A stretch of DNA of 64,000 nucleotides, taken from NCBI RefSeq assembly GCF_014805625.2, contig NW_023998416.1, positions 18,694,926-18,758,925 of the forward strand, read 5' to 3'. The notes under the pieces are model-generated. The model saw only the letters and a program-made list of their open reading frames with translations. It searched no databases and was not told the DNA's origin. The translations under genes and the position numbers were made by a program. Within the stretch, counting starts at the first letter, position 1, and every line of letters begins with the position of its first letter. This document shows, one piece after another, positions 22,550 through 32,789 of the stretch. The DNA is from Glossina fuscipes. Lineage: Eukaryota; Arthropoda; Insecta; Diptera; Glossinidae.

Positions 22550-25414
22550 ATGGGAGTGCCAGCATTTTTTCGTTGGCTTAGTCGCAAATATCCTAGTGTG
22601 ATAATTGAGTGTGTGGAAAATAAGCAAGTCGATCCAGATACGGGCAAAAATATATATGATGATGGAAATTCACCTAATCCAAATGGTATTGAATTTGATA
22701 ATTTATATCTGGATATGAATGGTATTATACACCCATGCACACATCCAGAAGATAAGCCCGCTCCCAAAAATGAGGATGAAATGATGATAGCCATTTTTGA
22801 TTGTATTGATCGTCTTATGAATATTGTGAGACCTAGGAAATTATTATATATGGCAATTGATGGTGTGGCTCCGCGAGCCAAAATGAATCAACAACGCTCA
22901 AGAAGATTTAGGGCAGCCAAAGAAGCAGTAGAAAAGCGTTTGGAGATCGAGCGAATTCGAAGCGAACTACTGACTAAAGGATTCGTATTACCTCCTGCAA
23001 AAGAAAAAGGTGAGCATTTCGATTCCAATTGCATTACACCAGGTACGCCGTTTATGGAACGGTTAAGTCAATGCTTGCATTATTATATTCACGATCGTCT
23101 GAACAATAATCCCGCCTGGAAAGATCTTAAAGTTATTCTCTCTGACGCCAACGTTCCAGGCGAGGGTGAGCATAAGATAATGGATTTTATAAGGAAACAG
23201 CGCTCTCAGCCCGACCATGATGCTAACACTCAACATGTATTATGCGGAGCGGACGCTGATTTAATTATGTTGGGCTTAGCGACACATGAGCCTAATTTTA
23301 CCATAATACGTGAAGAGTTTTTGCCCAATAAACCGAAACCTTGCGATATTTGCAGCCAATTCGGTCATGAAATGGACAAATGCGTTGGTCTGAACGCAAT
23401 CGGTGTATCAAATGCAGATTTCAAACCGGACGTGCCAATAGGAGCGGAAGTAAAGTTTATTTTTGTACGTTTGAGTGTATTGAGGGAGTACCTGAAGAAG
23501 ACTTTGGATATGCCCAACTTGCCCTTCAAATATGAGTTTGAACGTGTCTTAGACGATTGGGTTTTCATGTGTTTTTTTGTGGGTAATGATTTTTTGCCTC
23601 ACTTACCCAGTCTTGAAATACGTGAAGGTGCAGTGGATCGTTTAGTTGAACTATATAAAAAGTGTGTCTACCGTACTGGTGGTTACTTAACTGATTCAGG
23701 AGAAGTTAAGTTGGAGCGAGTGCAATTGATTCTAAGCGATTTAGGTCAAGTGGAAGATCATATTTTTAAAGAGCGCCAACGGAGGGAACAGCAGTTCAAG
23801 GCACGTGAAAAATCGAAACGATTGCGCGATGACCGTTATAATGCTAACGTTATGGAGCAATCTGGGGCCTTTAAGCTAACTCCCTTAGGGAAGGGCAACA
23901 ATCCATTGCCACTAATTGATAATTATAAAGAACAAGCCTCAAGTTTAAGAAATTCGCAACAAACCAACACGCCACAGCAAGAACACCATGGGACGAAAAG
24001 GACGGCATCGCAAGCTAGTTTTAATAATGATGATGAAGAAGAAGAGGAACCTAATGATGAGGTGCGTTTGTGGGAAGATGGTTTTAAAGACCGATATTAT
24101 GAGTCCAAATTTGATGTAAATAAAGAAAATTTGGATTTTCGCTATTCTGTTGCCCTGCAATATGTGCGCGGCTTGTGTTGGGTTTTAAAGTACTATTATC
24201 AAGGGTGCGCTTCATGGAATTGGTACTTCCCATATCATTACGCTCCATTTGCTTCAGACTTTGTAAATATTTCCGGCTTATCAACACAATTTGAAAGGGG
24301 CTCGAAGCCTTTTAATCCTTTGGAGCAATTGATGGGCGTTTTCCCAGCGGCAAGCAGTTCCCATGTACCCGAACCCTGGGCCAAACTAATGTCTGACCCG
24401 AATTCGGACATAATAGATTTTTATCCGGAAGATTTCAAAATTGACTTGAATGGTAAAAAATTTGCGTGGCAAGGCGTTGCTTTACTGCCGTTTGTAGACG
24501 AGAAAAGACTTTTTAAAGCTTTGAAACCGTATTACAACCTATTAACAGAAGCGGAAATCAAGCGGAACAAACAGGGCGATTGCCGTTTGTATGCGGCAAG
24601 GGGAAATTCTAAATATAAATTTTTAAGCTTGCAATATAGGAACAAAGTGTTTGACACGACGCCTGAAGTCCTCATTGTAGTTGATGGAATGCGTGGAAAT
24701 ATATTGAAATCGGAAGAGAATGTGTCACAAAAAGGTACATTGCCGTCGCCCATCATTAATTTGCACGACATAACTGATAACTATGTTGTGACAGTGTGTT
24801 TTCGGGACCCTACTTATGGTGAAGACTTTATATTCCCCGCTATTAGACTGCCAAAAGCAATCGATCCGCCAAACATTTTGGCTCCAGAATCGAAAGATGC
24901 TAATTATCGCCCTAAGATTGGCTTTAATCACAATTTACCACAGGCCTACGTAAGTCAAGGTGGGCACAGACTGCTTAACAACAGTCTAGGCGGCGAATAC
25001 AGAAATGAGGGGAACGAAGAACGCCAAAATTACAGCAATTATCGACAACAAAACTACCAATTTCAAGGACAACAAACAAGTCATTATCAAGGACAACAAA
25101 CAAATCAACATCAAGGACAGCAAACAAATCAATTTTTTAATAAGAGCACTGGAACGTGGCGCAGCGGTAATGTTGGAAATTACGAACGCCCTAATTATGG
25201 AGGTGGTCATTACGGTCATAAACAGCAAAATTCATATCAAAATAATTACAACAATAACAACAACACCGGTGGCAGCGCTACTGGTAGCAGATATCAACCT
25301 TTTAATCGACAGCAACAGCACCAGCAGAAGCAACAACAACAATCAAATTATTTTCGCAATAATTCGAACAATCCAGCAAATAACCGTTATAATAACAACT
25401 ACAGAAGATATTGA
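22550..25414 (+). CDS. Rat1: Rat1/XRN2 nuclear 5'-3' exoribonuclease
   Basis: A single exon encodes 954 residues, the usual XRN2 size. The start is fixed by the universal N-terminus MGVPAFFRWLSRKYPS, which must be the mature terminus in XRN enzymes. Active-site blocks are present: LYLDMNG (D55), MAIDGVAPRAKMNQQR (D104), PGEGEHK (203-209) and CGADADL (D235, D237). A CCHC zinc knuckle (C265, C268, H273, C278) marks the nuclear XRN2 branch rather than cytoplasmic XRN1. The second conserved region includes RYSVALQYVRGLCWVLKYYY. An acidic stretch near residue 490 links the halves. The tail from about 820 is rich in Q, N, G and Y and includes three QGQQT repeats. The enzyme degrades 5'-monophosphate RNA and drives torpedo termination and rRNA/snoRNA processing. 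No lesion is seen. Confidence 0.97.
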   Translation: MGVPAFFRWLSRKYPSVIIECVENKQVDPDTGKNIYDDGNSPNPNGIEFDNLYLDMNGIIHPCTHPEDKPAPKNEDEMMIAIFDCIDRLMNIVRPRKLLYMAIDGVAPRAKMNQQRSRRFRAAKEAVEKRLEIERIRSELLTKGFVLPPAKEKGEHFDSNCITPGTPFMERLSQCLHYYIHDRLNNNPAWKDLKVILSDANVPGEGEHKIMDFIRKQRSQPDHDANTQHVLCGADADLIMLGLATHEPNFTIIREEFLPNKPKPCDICSQFGHEMDKCVGLNAIGVSNADFKPDVPIGAEVKFIFVRLSVLREYLKKTLDMPNLPFKYEFERVLDDWVFMCFFVGNDFLPHLPSLEIREGAVDRLVELYKKCVYRTGGYLTDSGEVKLERVQLILSDLGQVEDHIFKERQRREQQFKAREKSKRLRDDRYNANVMEQSGAFKLTPLGKGNNPLPLIDNYKEQASSLRNSQQTNTPQQEHHGTKRTASQASFNNDDEEEEEPNDEVRLWEDGFKDRYYESKFDVNKENLDFRYSVALQYVRGLCWVLKYYYQGCASWNWYFPYHYAPFASDFVNISGLSTQFERGSKPFNPLEQLMGVFPAASSSHVPEPWAKLMSDPNSDIIDFYPEDFKIDLNGKKFAWQGVALLPFVDEKRLFKALKPYYNLLTEAEIKRNKQGDCRLYAARGNSKYKFLSLQYRNKVFDTTPEVLIVVDGMRGNILKSEENVSQKGTLPSPIINLHDITDNYVVTVCFRDPTYGEDFIFPAIRLPKAIDPPNILAPESKDANYRPKIGFNHNLPQAYVSQGGHRLLNNSLGGEYRNEGNEERQNYSNYRQQNYQFQGQQTSHYQGQQTNQHQGQQTNQFFNKSTGTWRSGNVGNYERPNYGGGHYGHKQQNSYQNNYNNNNNTGGSATGSRYQPFNRQQQHQQKQQQQSNYFRNNSNNPANNRYNNNYRRY

Positions 25415-25571
25415 TCTGTAAAGAACTAAGCAAACGTAGATTTCCTGTACTTTTTCGATCGGCGAAAAGAATGCAATATATTCATTATTAATTTTGTATT
25501 TTCGTGTACAATATATTATCAATTTTTTGATAATTTTATCTTTTTTTTTAAATTTCAATACAAAAGTTTTA

Positions 25572-25577
25572 ATTAAA
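25572..25577 (+). terminator. ATTAAA poly(A) signal candidate for Rat1
   Basis: The variant signal ATTAAA lies about 160 bp after the Rat1 stop. I saw no AATAAA nearer to the stop. U/GU-rich sequence follows. Assignment rests on position alone. Confidence 0.35.
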
Positions 25578-25999
25578 TATTACATTCGAAAAATGTTTTT
25601 TTATACGAAAGTTCTTGTCGAGAATCAAAGAAAAAATATACATTTATTCCAATTAGGAAAGAATATTTGTTAAAAGTTATGTTTAAGAAGTTTTTATAAC
25701 GAATATGTAAAGAAAGAAGAGCTTATGTTTCTTTCTTCCTTAAGATATGAAGCCGCATAAAAAGGACGATTGAAAAAATTACCCGGCATTTATTTTCTAT
25801 TTTTTTTTTTTTTCTTTTATCGAAACACACAACAAGCATCTATATGTAGAATTCAACAACAAGCTGAACAAATTAGAAAATATAATGGGCTGTTACGGAA
25901 TTGTCTTCAACACCACCTTTATCTTAAAACAAATTATAAAGACTTTTATTATTGTAATTTACGAATAATAGGCTTTAGGAAATGAAGAGTTTCTCAGAT

Positions 26000-26240
26000 T
26001 ACGTTGTACTGCATTGGAGATGTTTGGCATTATTTTCATTACTAACCTTCGCTTTGAAGCTCGTATCTTCATTTTTGCTATGAGCGGGATGATTACCGCG
26101 GAGCTTGACAAACTTTGATTCAGATTTTGATGTTAATCAAGAACAAATGTTGTTTATGGGGATATCTGAAGCTTCCTTCTGGATGCTGCAGACATTTGGA
26201 GAATATGAATACAGCTCCATCCAGGCAGAGGGTATAAAAA
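26000..26240 (+). repeat. Dispersed repeat family B, copy 3 (partial)
   Basis: It contains the 3' hallmark TTTGATGTTAATCAAGAACA, then GATATCTGAAGCTTCCTTCT and a GGCTGCAGAC-like block, ending at GGGTATAAAAAA. The 5' part is decayed. Confidence 0.6.
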
Positions 26241-27340
26241 AATATTCCATATTGAAACATTCGTATCGGGTCATGGCCATTTCCCCTCACATAAGCCACA
26301 GCATGAATAGAAATGCAATTCTTCCTTAGTAGAGCTCTAGCGGTATTCAAATCTTCGATCTCTTTATGGAGGATTTTCATTACCTTAGCCTTTAGGAGAC
26401 AAAAGATAAATAGAGGACTATCACATACCATATTGTACAAACATTTCATTAAACACTTCATATCCTTTTTATTCGCTCAATCCGGCTAACTCAATATATA
26501 AAAGAAATTATCAATTTTATACGAAAAACAGTTTTAATTTGTGTTAATTCCTTGAAAATGGACATTGATAATAATACAGAAACAAAAGAGGAAATATTAA
26601 TAGAGCAAAAAATAGTAAATTTAGAGAGTAAATAAGTGAGCGAACTTCGAATTTCACAACTTTAGAGAGTAAGTAAATGAGTGACCACTTGTTAGAATGT
26701 AAATATTGGAAATATTTATTCTCCTTTCTCCGCATCAAAATAAATACGAAGTTTTTAATGCTGATGAAATGGAAAATTACATGCTCTAACCGCATTTGGA
26801 AAACATCTACTTTTTACTTGAAATATGGAATCGAATCGACAAAAGCATTCAAATTTTTTTAATTCTCAACAATAGCAAAATTGATCACGCACTACGTTAA
26901 TATTATTTAATTTTAGAATTATAAATAAAAATAATATTTTAATATTCATTTATTTGGATGTGACGTTTTCGTAGCAGACTATTCAGACTTTGGGAAATCC
27001 CCCTAAAATAAAAAATAGAGAGTAGTAAATTATTTTAATAGAAAATAAAGCTTTTGAAGTGTTAAATGCATTTTGAACTTTTTGATTAATTTTCCGCAAT
27101 TCGGCGCATTTGAAGTAATTCAACTTAATACCAACAGAAACCAGCTGATAATGTAAAAATATATAAAAACAGCTGGCAATGCCGCGAATAGTAACAGAAA
27201 AACGACAAAACAAATTGTCCAATAGCACCAAACATTGAAAATAAACTAAAAGATTTCTCATTGAAAAAAACAAAGAAAAACTGACATCTGTAATTTTTAG
27301 TTTACTTTAATAAGAATTTTTGTTGACATTATAGTTTGAT
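26241..27340. other. AT-rich intergenic stretch with a short imperfect direct repeat
   Basis: TTTAGAGAGTAA-ATAAGTGAGC near 26621 recurs about 42 bp later as TTTAGAGAGTAAGTAAATGA. No gene is recognised. Confidence 0.4.
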
Positions 27341-27341
27341 T

Positions 27342-28570
27342 GCATTAATTGAATTCAAAGGCATTAATTGAATTCAAAGGCACTCAGTTTCGAACTTTTT
27401 TCGAAAAGAATTCACAGAAATACACCAATGGAACTTTAATCGACGCAGATGAGATTTCTAATTACTTTGGAAAAGTGTGGTGCGAATACTTATCTGATAG
27501 CAACATATCCAGTGGTTTCATCGAAAATAAAAGGACTCCAATTTCTCTTTCAAATGCTATTGCCAGATGTGCCATGTCCCTGGAAAATTGTATATGTACG
27601 TTAGAATTTGAATATTGTCCCTCCAAATCGAAGGGGATTACACCTGATCTAGACCGCATCTCATACCAAATGATGGGTGCTCTGTCTAATTCAAGTAAAA
27701 GGAAATTGTTAGACCTATATTACACGGTATGTTGGACTGGCCATATATCCTACATGCGAAAACTGTCCGCAGTCGTTCCAATCCCTAAGTCAAAAAATGT
27801 CTCCATCGCACCGGATTATCGCCTAATCTCTCTTTTATCTTGCCTCCCAAAGGTATTGGAAAAGATTATGGCATCTAGATTATCTTGGTTTCTTGAGTCC
27901 TAGAACGTGATAACAAAGCAAGAAGTTGGTTTTAAGCGGGGTGGAGGGTGCTTCGATGCTCTTTTACGTATTGATTATCTTACAAGCAAAGCAATTTCCG
28001 AACGGAATCATGTAACAATTCTGTAAATTGATTTTGAAAAAGCATTTGACAGAGTTGGTCTTCATGTTATTTTAAGACTCTTGAAATCATGGAATGTTGG
28101 ACCCAGATTCTTCAACTACATCAAATCATTTATGTCGCATCGGCGGTTTAAAGTTAGAATCAACAATCACCTCTCTGATTCCTTTCCGCTAATGAATGGC
28201 ATTCCGCAAAGATCTCCTCTTTCTGTCCAGATCGCCTTCAACGTAATTAACAAAATTCTTTGCCGTATACCTAGAATCGAACATTGTCTTTACGCAGACG
28301 ATGCATACATTTTTACAAAAAAAAAAGATAGCACGAAGGCAATCAACATCCTCGAACATATTGAACGAGAGATCTCCACATGGGGAAACTCGTCAAGGGC
28401 TAAAATTTCTACACAAAATTCAAAAAAAATTTGCTGATGTAGCAGTTTCTCGTAAAAACGGCAGTTTCCATACAGCCAATTTACTCGGCTATATACTTAA
28501 TATTTTTAACAGGAAGAAATTGGAAGGGGCCAGAAGATGCAATGTAGGATTCGGTGTATGCCGACAGTAA
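27342..28570 (+). mobile_element. Decayed I-type non-LTR retrotransposon, reverse-transcriptase part
   Basis: One frame runs from 27349 to 28437 with only two internal stops (TAG at 27901, TAA at 28024). It encodes recognisable reverse-transcriptase blocks: VVPIPKSKN, DYRLISLLSCLPKVLEKI, IDFEKAFDRV, GIPQRSPLSV (the usual glycine of GIPQGSP is arginine) and the catalytic LYADDAYIFTKKK (YADD at 28291-28302). The wording of the YADD block resembles the I clade. After 28437 the frame shifts (AVSRKNGSFHTANLL). A protein-like frame at 28848-29099 may be another piece. The 5' end abuts a 19-bp tandem duplication, GCATTAATTGAATTCAAAG, at 27342-27379. No endonuclease, RNase H or poly-A tail was identified. 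Confidence 0.75.
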
Positions 28571-30110
28571 GTCTGCATTTATCCTTATTTATTATTATTT
28601 ACAATTTATTTAATTATTTCTTTTGCATTTTGGATTAAAAAACAAGCACACACCTGCACCCATCGTTTCAACAGAATGCGATGCTTTCATAGGCCAATGA
28701 TATGTTTGTGGTCGTCTTTATATATAAAATTCAGTAATCACAATACATTTTTCTTTTGCAATTCTTTTGCAGAATTAATTATATATTTATGTATATTATG
28801 TACAAGCGGGGCTTATATTTATTTATTATTATTATTGTAAATATTATTTGTCGCTGGCTATTGAAGCCGCTCGTTATTCAGTGAATAAATTGCTCTCCAA
28901 CATCTTAGATGCTTATATAAAACACAAGGATCACCCATTAGCGGACAATATAGAGCCGTCAATGTGTTTGGGAGCTTTTCAATGGGACGCAAAAATGAAT
29001 ATAATTCAATTAAGACCGTACGCCGTAGTTGCTACAATTCCGATAATTATACGATTTCTTACGTTTCAAGAAACTCGATCAGTCATTTTATTTACATGAA
29101 CAGTTAATAGATAAAACAATAAATGATGAGATGAAGAGCTGATCATCCATTGCGTTGGTTAGAATAAAATATATTTTTCTATAGAATATTCATCATACAT
29201 CATATGAAATATCAATATTTCGTCAAGTTAAACATTGCAGGAAGAAAGTAATACGCGACTAGATAAAAAGCCATAACTGCACAGCTATGAAGACAAAAAT
29301 GTGTTATACTAAAAGATGGCGTGCACTGCCCATTGCATCGCCTCGATTATTCTACTCCCCTTTGTAAAATGCAGAAGTAGAAAACATTCCTTAAAATAAA
29401 ACAAAATCCCATTTTCATTCATTAACTTATGATTATTTTTGTTTATATTTAATGATGTCTTGTTATATATAATGCGTAAACGCTAAAATTCACATATAAT
29501 AACTATTCGAATTCCTTAAAGGTAATTGTTCACTACAAATAATGGCATTTTCAATGCTAAAACATAAAAATATTCGTTTAATACCGAACTTTTTTTTGAT
29601 ACCTATCACCATTTATATATCATTTATATATTCTTTACAAATTTAACTTGTGAACGTCTTAGGTTTTTATAATGCGACTTGGAAAAATCAGACTATATGA
29701 TAGAATACATCCATAGCCTGTATTAGGCAAATTGTATGCCCATTCAATATTTTAAGCAGACAGAACCAGAGACTGATTCATTTAAAAAGTAGTTTGCGAA
29801 TATTTTGAATGGGTGCATTCCTTTATTGGGAGCTTTGAAATGACCATAATGCATACATTCTGGGGTAGTAAACATAATCAAAGAGAAACTTTTCAAAATA
29901 AATGGTAGTCAGTCAGAAATTTTTGACGGTTGTGTTATCGACAGCAGTAGTGTGAAGCATTATGAATTCCCAGCCGTTTAATTGCTTCCTCTTTCATTCC
30001 TATAAAAATTATTTATTAAAACTTATCGAAAATAGATCGCATTTGCTAATTAATTTTTTCGCTTCTCATGGTCTGCACTACCAATTGTCGTACAAGAGTA
30101 CATTAGGTCA
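28571..30110. other. Intergenic stretch downstream of the LINE fragment
   Basis: Apart from the possible LINE-derived frame at 28848-29099, no gene or repeat was recognised. Short TTATTATT runs occur near 28580 and 28830. Confidence 0.35.
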
Positions 30111-30119
30111 CTTTCTAAA

Positions 30120-30320
30120 TCAACCTAAGTTTTTCTCTCCGTCTATCTGTCCGTCTTCATTTTTGTGTTCAACTTACAGGTCGCAGTTTTTGAGATATTT
30201 TAATTAAATTTAGTACATCGACTCAAGGACAAACGTTGTTGAAAATGGTTCGGATCAGATCACTTTTTCGACCACCCCATATATGAAGATTTTATTAAAC
30301 GAAGTCATGCGGAGTATTTA
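30120..30320 (-). repeat. Dispersed repeat family A, copy 2
   Basis: On the minus strand it reads GGTGGTCGAAAAAGTGATCT, then GAACCATTTTCAACAACG, TTTGTCCTTGAGTCGATG, a GACGGACAGATAGACGGAG block and CTTGTACGACAATTGG. It is one of the better-preserved copies of the middle part. Confidence 0.65.
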
Positions 30321-30869
30321 ATGGCGGGCCGCGTCCCACTATAGTGTTGCCCTGACATATAATGAGGACGAAAGAGCACGGAGTCAAATGGCTGATAATT
30401 AACAGCGTCGCGTCCGTCAAATTTTGTTTTATTTATATATTTATTATTCATGCTTGAAAGACGCCGGATAACTTATTGTCCCGCAGATGCAATAAGAAGC
30501 AAAGGTGCTTAAGCTGAGAAGTTCAAAAACTGTGAGGTTTTAGTAATTTAAATTTTGAAACAAACGTTGGACACTTTTGTCAATTAATTGCCTGTGAAGT
30601 ATGCTCTTAAAAATACAGAATTGTATATTGCTTTTGCTTCGTTAAGGTTCGATGTATTACGACTCCATATCCAGAATGTCAGATTGTCAAGGACGCTAGT
30701 CTTATTATTATTGATAATATAAGCATCAAAATTGCCTGATACGCACTGACTTTTATTTTGAAAAATTTCTTGAGCGCTCTTGATATTCAGTTCTCTCTGA
30801 TGCAAAATATCAGATAAAAAAAATTAATTCAATACAAATTGAGTTAAAAAAAAACAAGTAAGAAAATTA

Positions 30870-31575
30870 TATTCGGCCGCGACCGAATTTTTTACATCCA
30901 TCACCGTTTTCTGTCGTATACCTTCATGACGTCCGCGATATTTAACTTAGAGTTAACACATAGATTGTCGCATTCTATTCTCCAAGTGCTTTTATTTGAC
31001 AGCCAATTGATAATGTTACTTAGGAAAAACGAATCCTCCGTGCTGCGGCGTCCACCACATTTATTTTAGAATTAACACATTTTCCATGTGAGGTGCGTGC
31101 AGAAGAATTTGCAATGCTCTGTCTGGTTTGTCTTATGAGTAAAAAGCAGAAGTGCCAAAAAATTGTTTAAGTTATTTTTGTACAAATGCTGCAGGACCCA
31201 ATGCAGAACTCAAATGCATATTTTTATCGTTGCATCTATTGTAGTTTATAAGCAACGGGATTATGTTGTACTGTATTGTCGTGTTCTTCGGGCCGATTTG
31301 TCTCATCTTCATTACTAACTTCACTACTAAACTGCGTGCAAAAACTCCCAATGGTTTCAAGCGAATTTGAAGAGGGTAACTTCATTTTTGTGACCCAGAG
31401 AATGTTTACCGCAGACATTACACAGACAGATGGACAAACGGACATGGTTTAGAATTTGATGCTGATCAAGAATATATATGCATTATTGTGTCGCTGAAAG
31501 TTTCGTTTGGACGTTGCGAACATTTCCAGAATATAAGTAAACCCTTCATCCTTCGGTGATGGGTATAAAAAACAA
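30870..31575 (+). repeat. Dispersed repeat family B, copy 4 (long)
   Basis: It starts at TTCGGCCGCGACCGAATTTT, includes GTCCGCGATATTTAACTTAG, and ends with TTTGATGCTGATCAAGAATA, then GGGTATAAAAAA. At about 700 bp it includes both ends of the family but contains extra internal sequence relative to the 37.4-kb copy. It may therefore be two merged copies. Confidence 0.65.
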
Positions 31576-31699
31576 TAGTACAATTGCAATAAACAGCGTA
31601 TGTTATAGAAAAATCGAAAATTTGTATAAAAAAAAAAATAAATAATAACAATCACAAGATAAAAAATTAATTTAATAAAATTATTCCATCATTTTCAAC

Positions 31700-31990
31700 T
31701 TCTTTGATAAATATAGAAAAATCAATCTTATAATTTGGCATAAATAAGTCTTCAATCGATAAATTGTTTATAATTGATGGTCCAGAAGTTTTCTCCATGC
31801 ATCGAAAGGCCCACCGTTTTTCGATCTTGTTACCGGCGCACTAACGAAGTAAAAGATGCATCTCGATTTCAAAAGGCGTTGATATGTGCGCGCTTAATGC
31901 CCGATTATTGACACACTAAAAAGTGCGCCTGCAAATTGTCAGAGGGATTCGTAACATTTTGAATTTTTATTGCATTTAAATTTTTTTTTT
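31700..31990 (-). pseudogene. 3' fragment of a duplicated beta-1,3-galactosyltransferase gene
   Basis: The minus strand near 31785-31830 encodes GGPFDAWRKLLDH, matching EQFDLWRKLLDQ at the C-terminus of the intact gene at 32.8 kb. The nucleotides TTGATATGTGCGCGCTTAAT (31878) pair with TTGATGTGTACGCGTTTGAT (32922). The 3' flank also matches: AAATATAGAAAAATCAATCT occurs at both 31706 and 32735. Frameshifts and a deletion remove the rest. A poly-T tract at 31981-32005 follows its 5' end. It is a relic of a tandem duplicate in the same orientation, about 1 kb downstream of the live gene. Confidence 0.8.
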
Positions 31991-32265
31991 TTTTTTTTTT
32001 TTTTTGCTAAACGCCACTTTTTTAGTAGTTTTGGTATATCGATCGAATATTAAAAAAAAGTCTTAAGAGTAAAATTACACTATAGAAATTTTTAAACGGA
32101 CACATATTCTCTTTAGTAAGAGTAATGAAATAACCAAGTCACTTATGAGAATAACTAGTGTTAGATGCAGAATGCAGGAGTATATTGTAATCGTTCAGTT
32201 AAAATATTATATATTGAATAGAAAAAATTACTTTTCGCTGGGAAATCAAACTTTCTCATATAAAA

Positions 32266-32297
<32 letters not shown>

Positions 32298-32789
32298 ATT
32301 ATTAATAAAGAAATTACTGATCCAGTAGCTACAATCACACATATCAATTAGTGTAACCATCTGAGTGATTAGAATAAGGTAATGATATTCAAATCTCAAA
32401 AAAAAATAATTAAGTCTGCTCCAACATATGTTATTATGAGTTAAACTTTTTAATAAAACTAAAAAGCAAAAAAAAATATATGAAATCCGCCAGGGTAAAC
32501 GTAATATATATAAAAATAATTAAATAAAAAAAAGCAAAGCAAAACTTTAAATCAAATTAAAGTAAAAGAAAATAAAAGAATAATTTAAAAAAAAAAAAAT
32601 ATATAAAAACTGGTAGTGGACCCTGGCGTTCTTTATAAAATGGTTTACAAATTAAAGAAATGATAATCGAACAAGCAAAAATCATCATGTTAGTAAAAAT
32701 CTTGAATGAAAACATCATCTTCTTGCCCTTACCTAAATATAGAAAAATCAATCTTAATATTTATCCTATGTTTATCTTAATTTAACATG

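Noticed and set aside
24986..25421. Frames on both strands overlapping the Rat1 tail
   Set aside because: Shadows of the CAA/AAC-rich repeat coding for the Gln/Asn tail.
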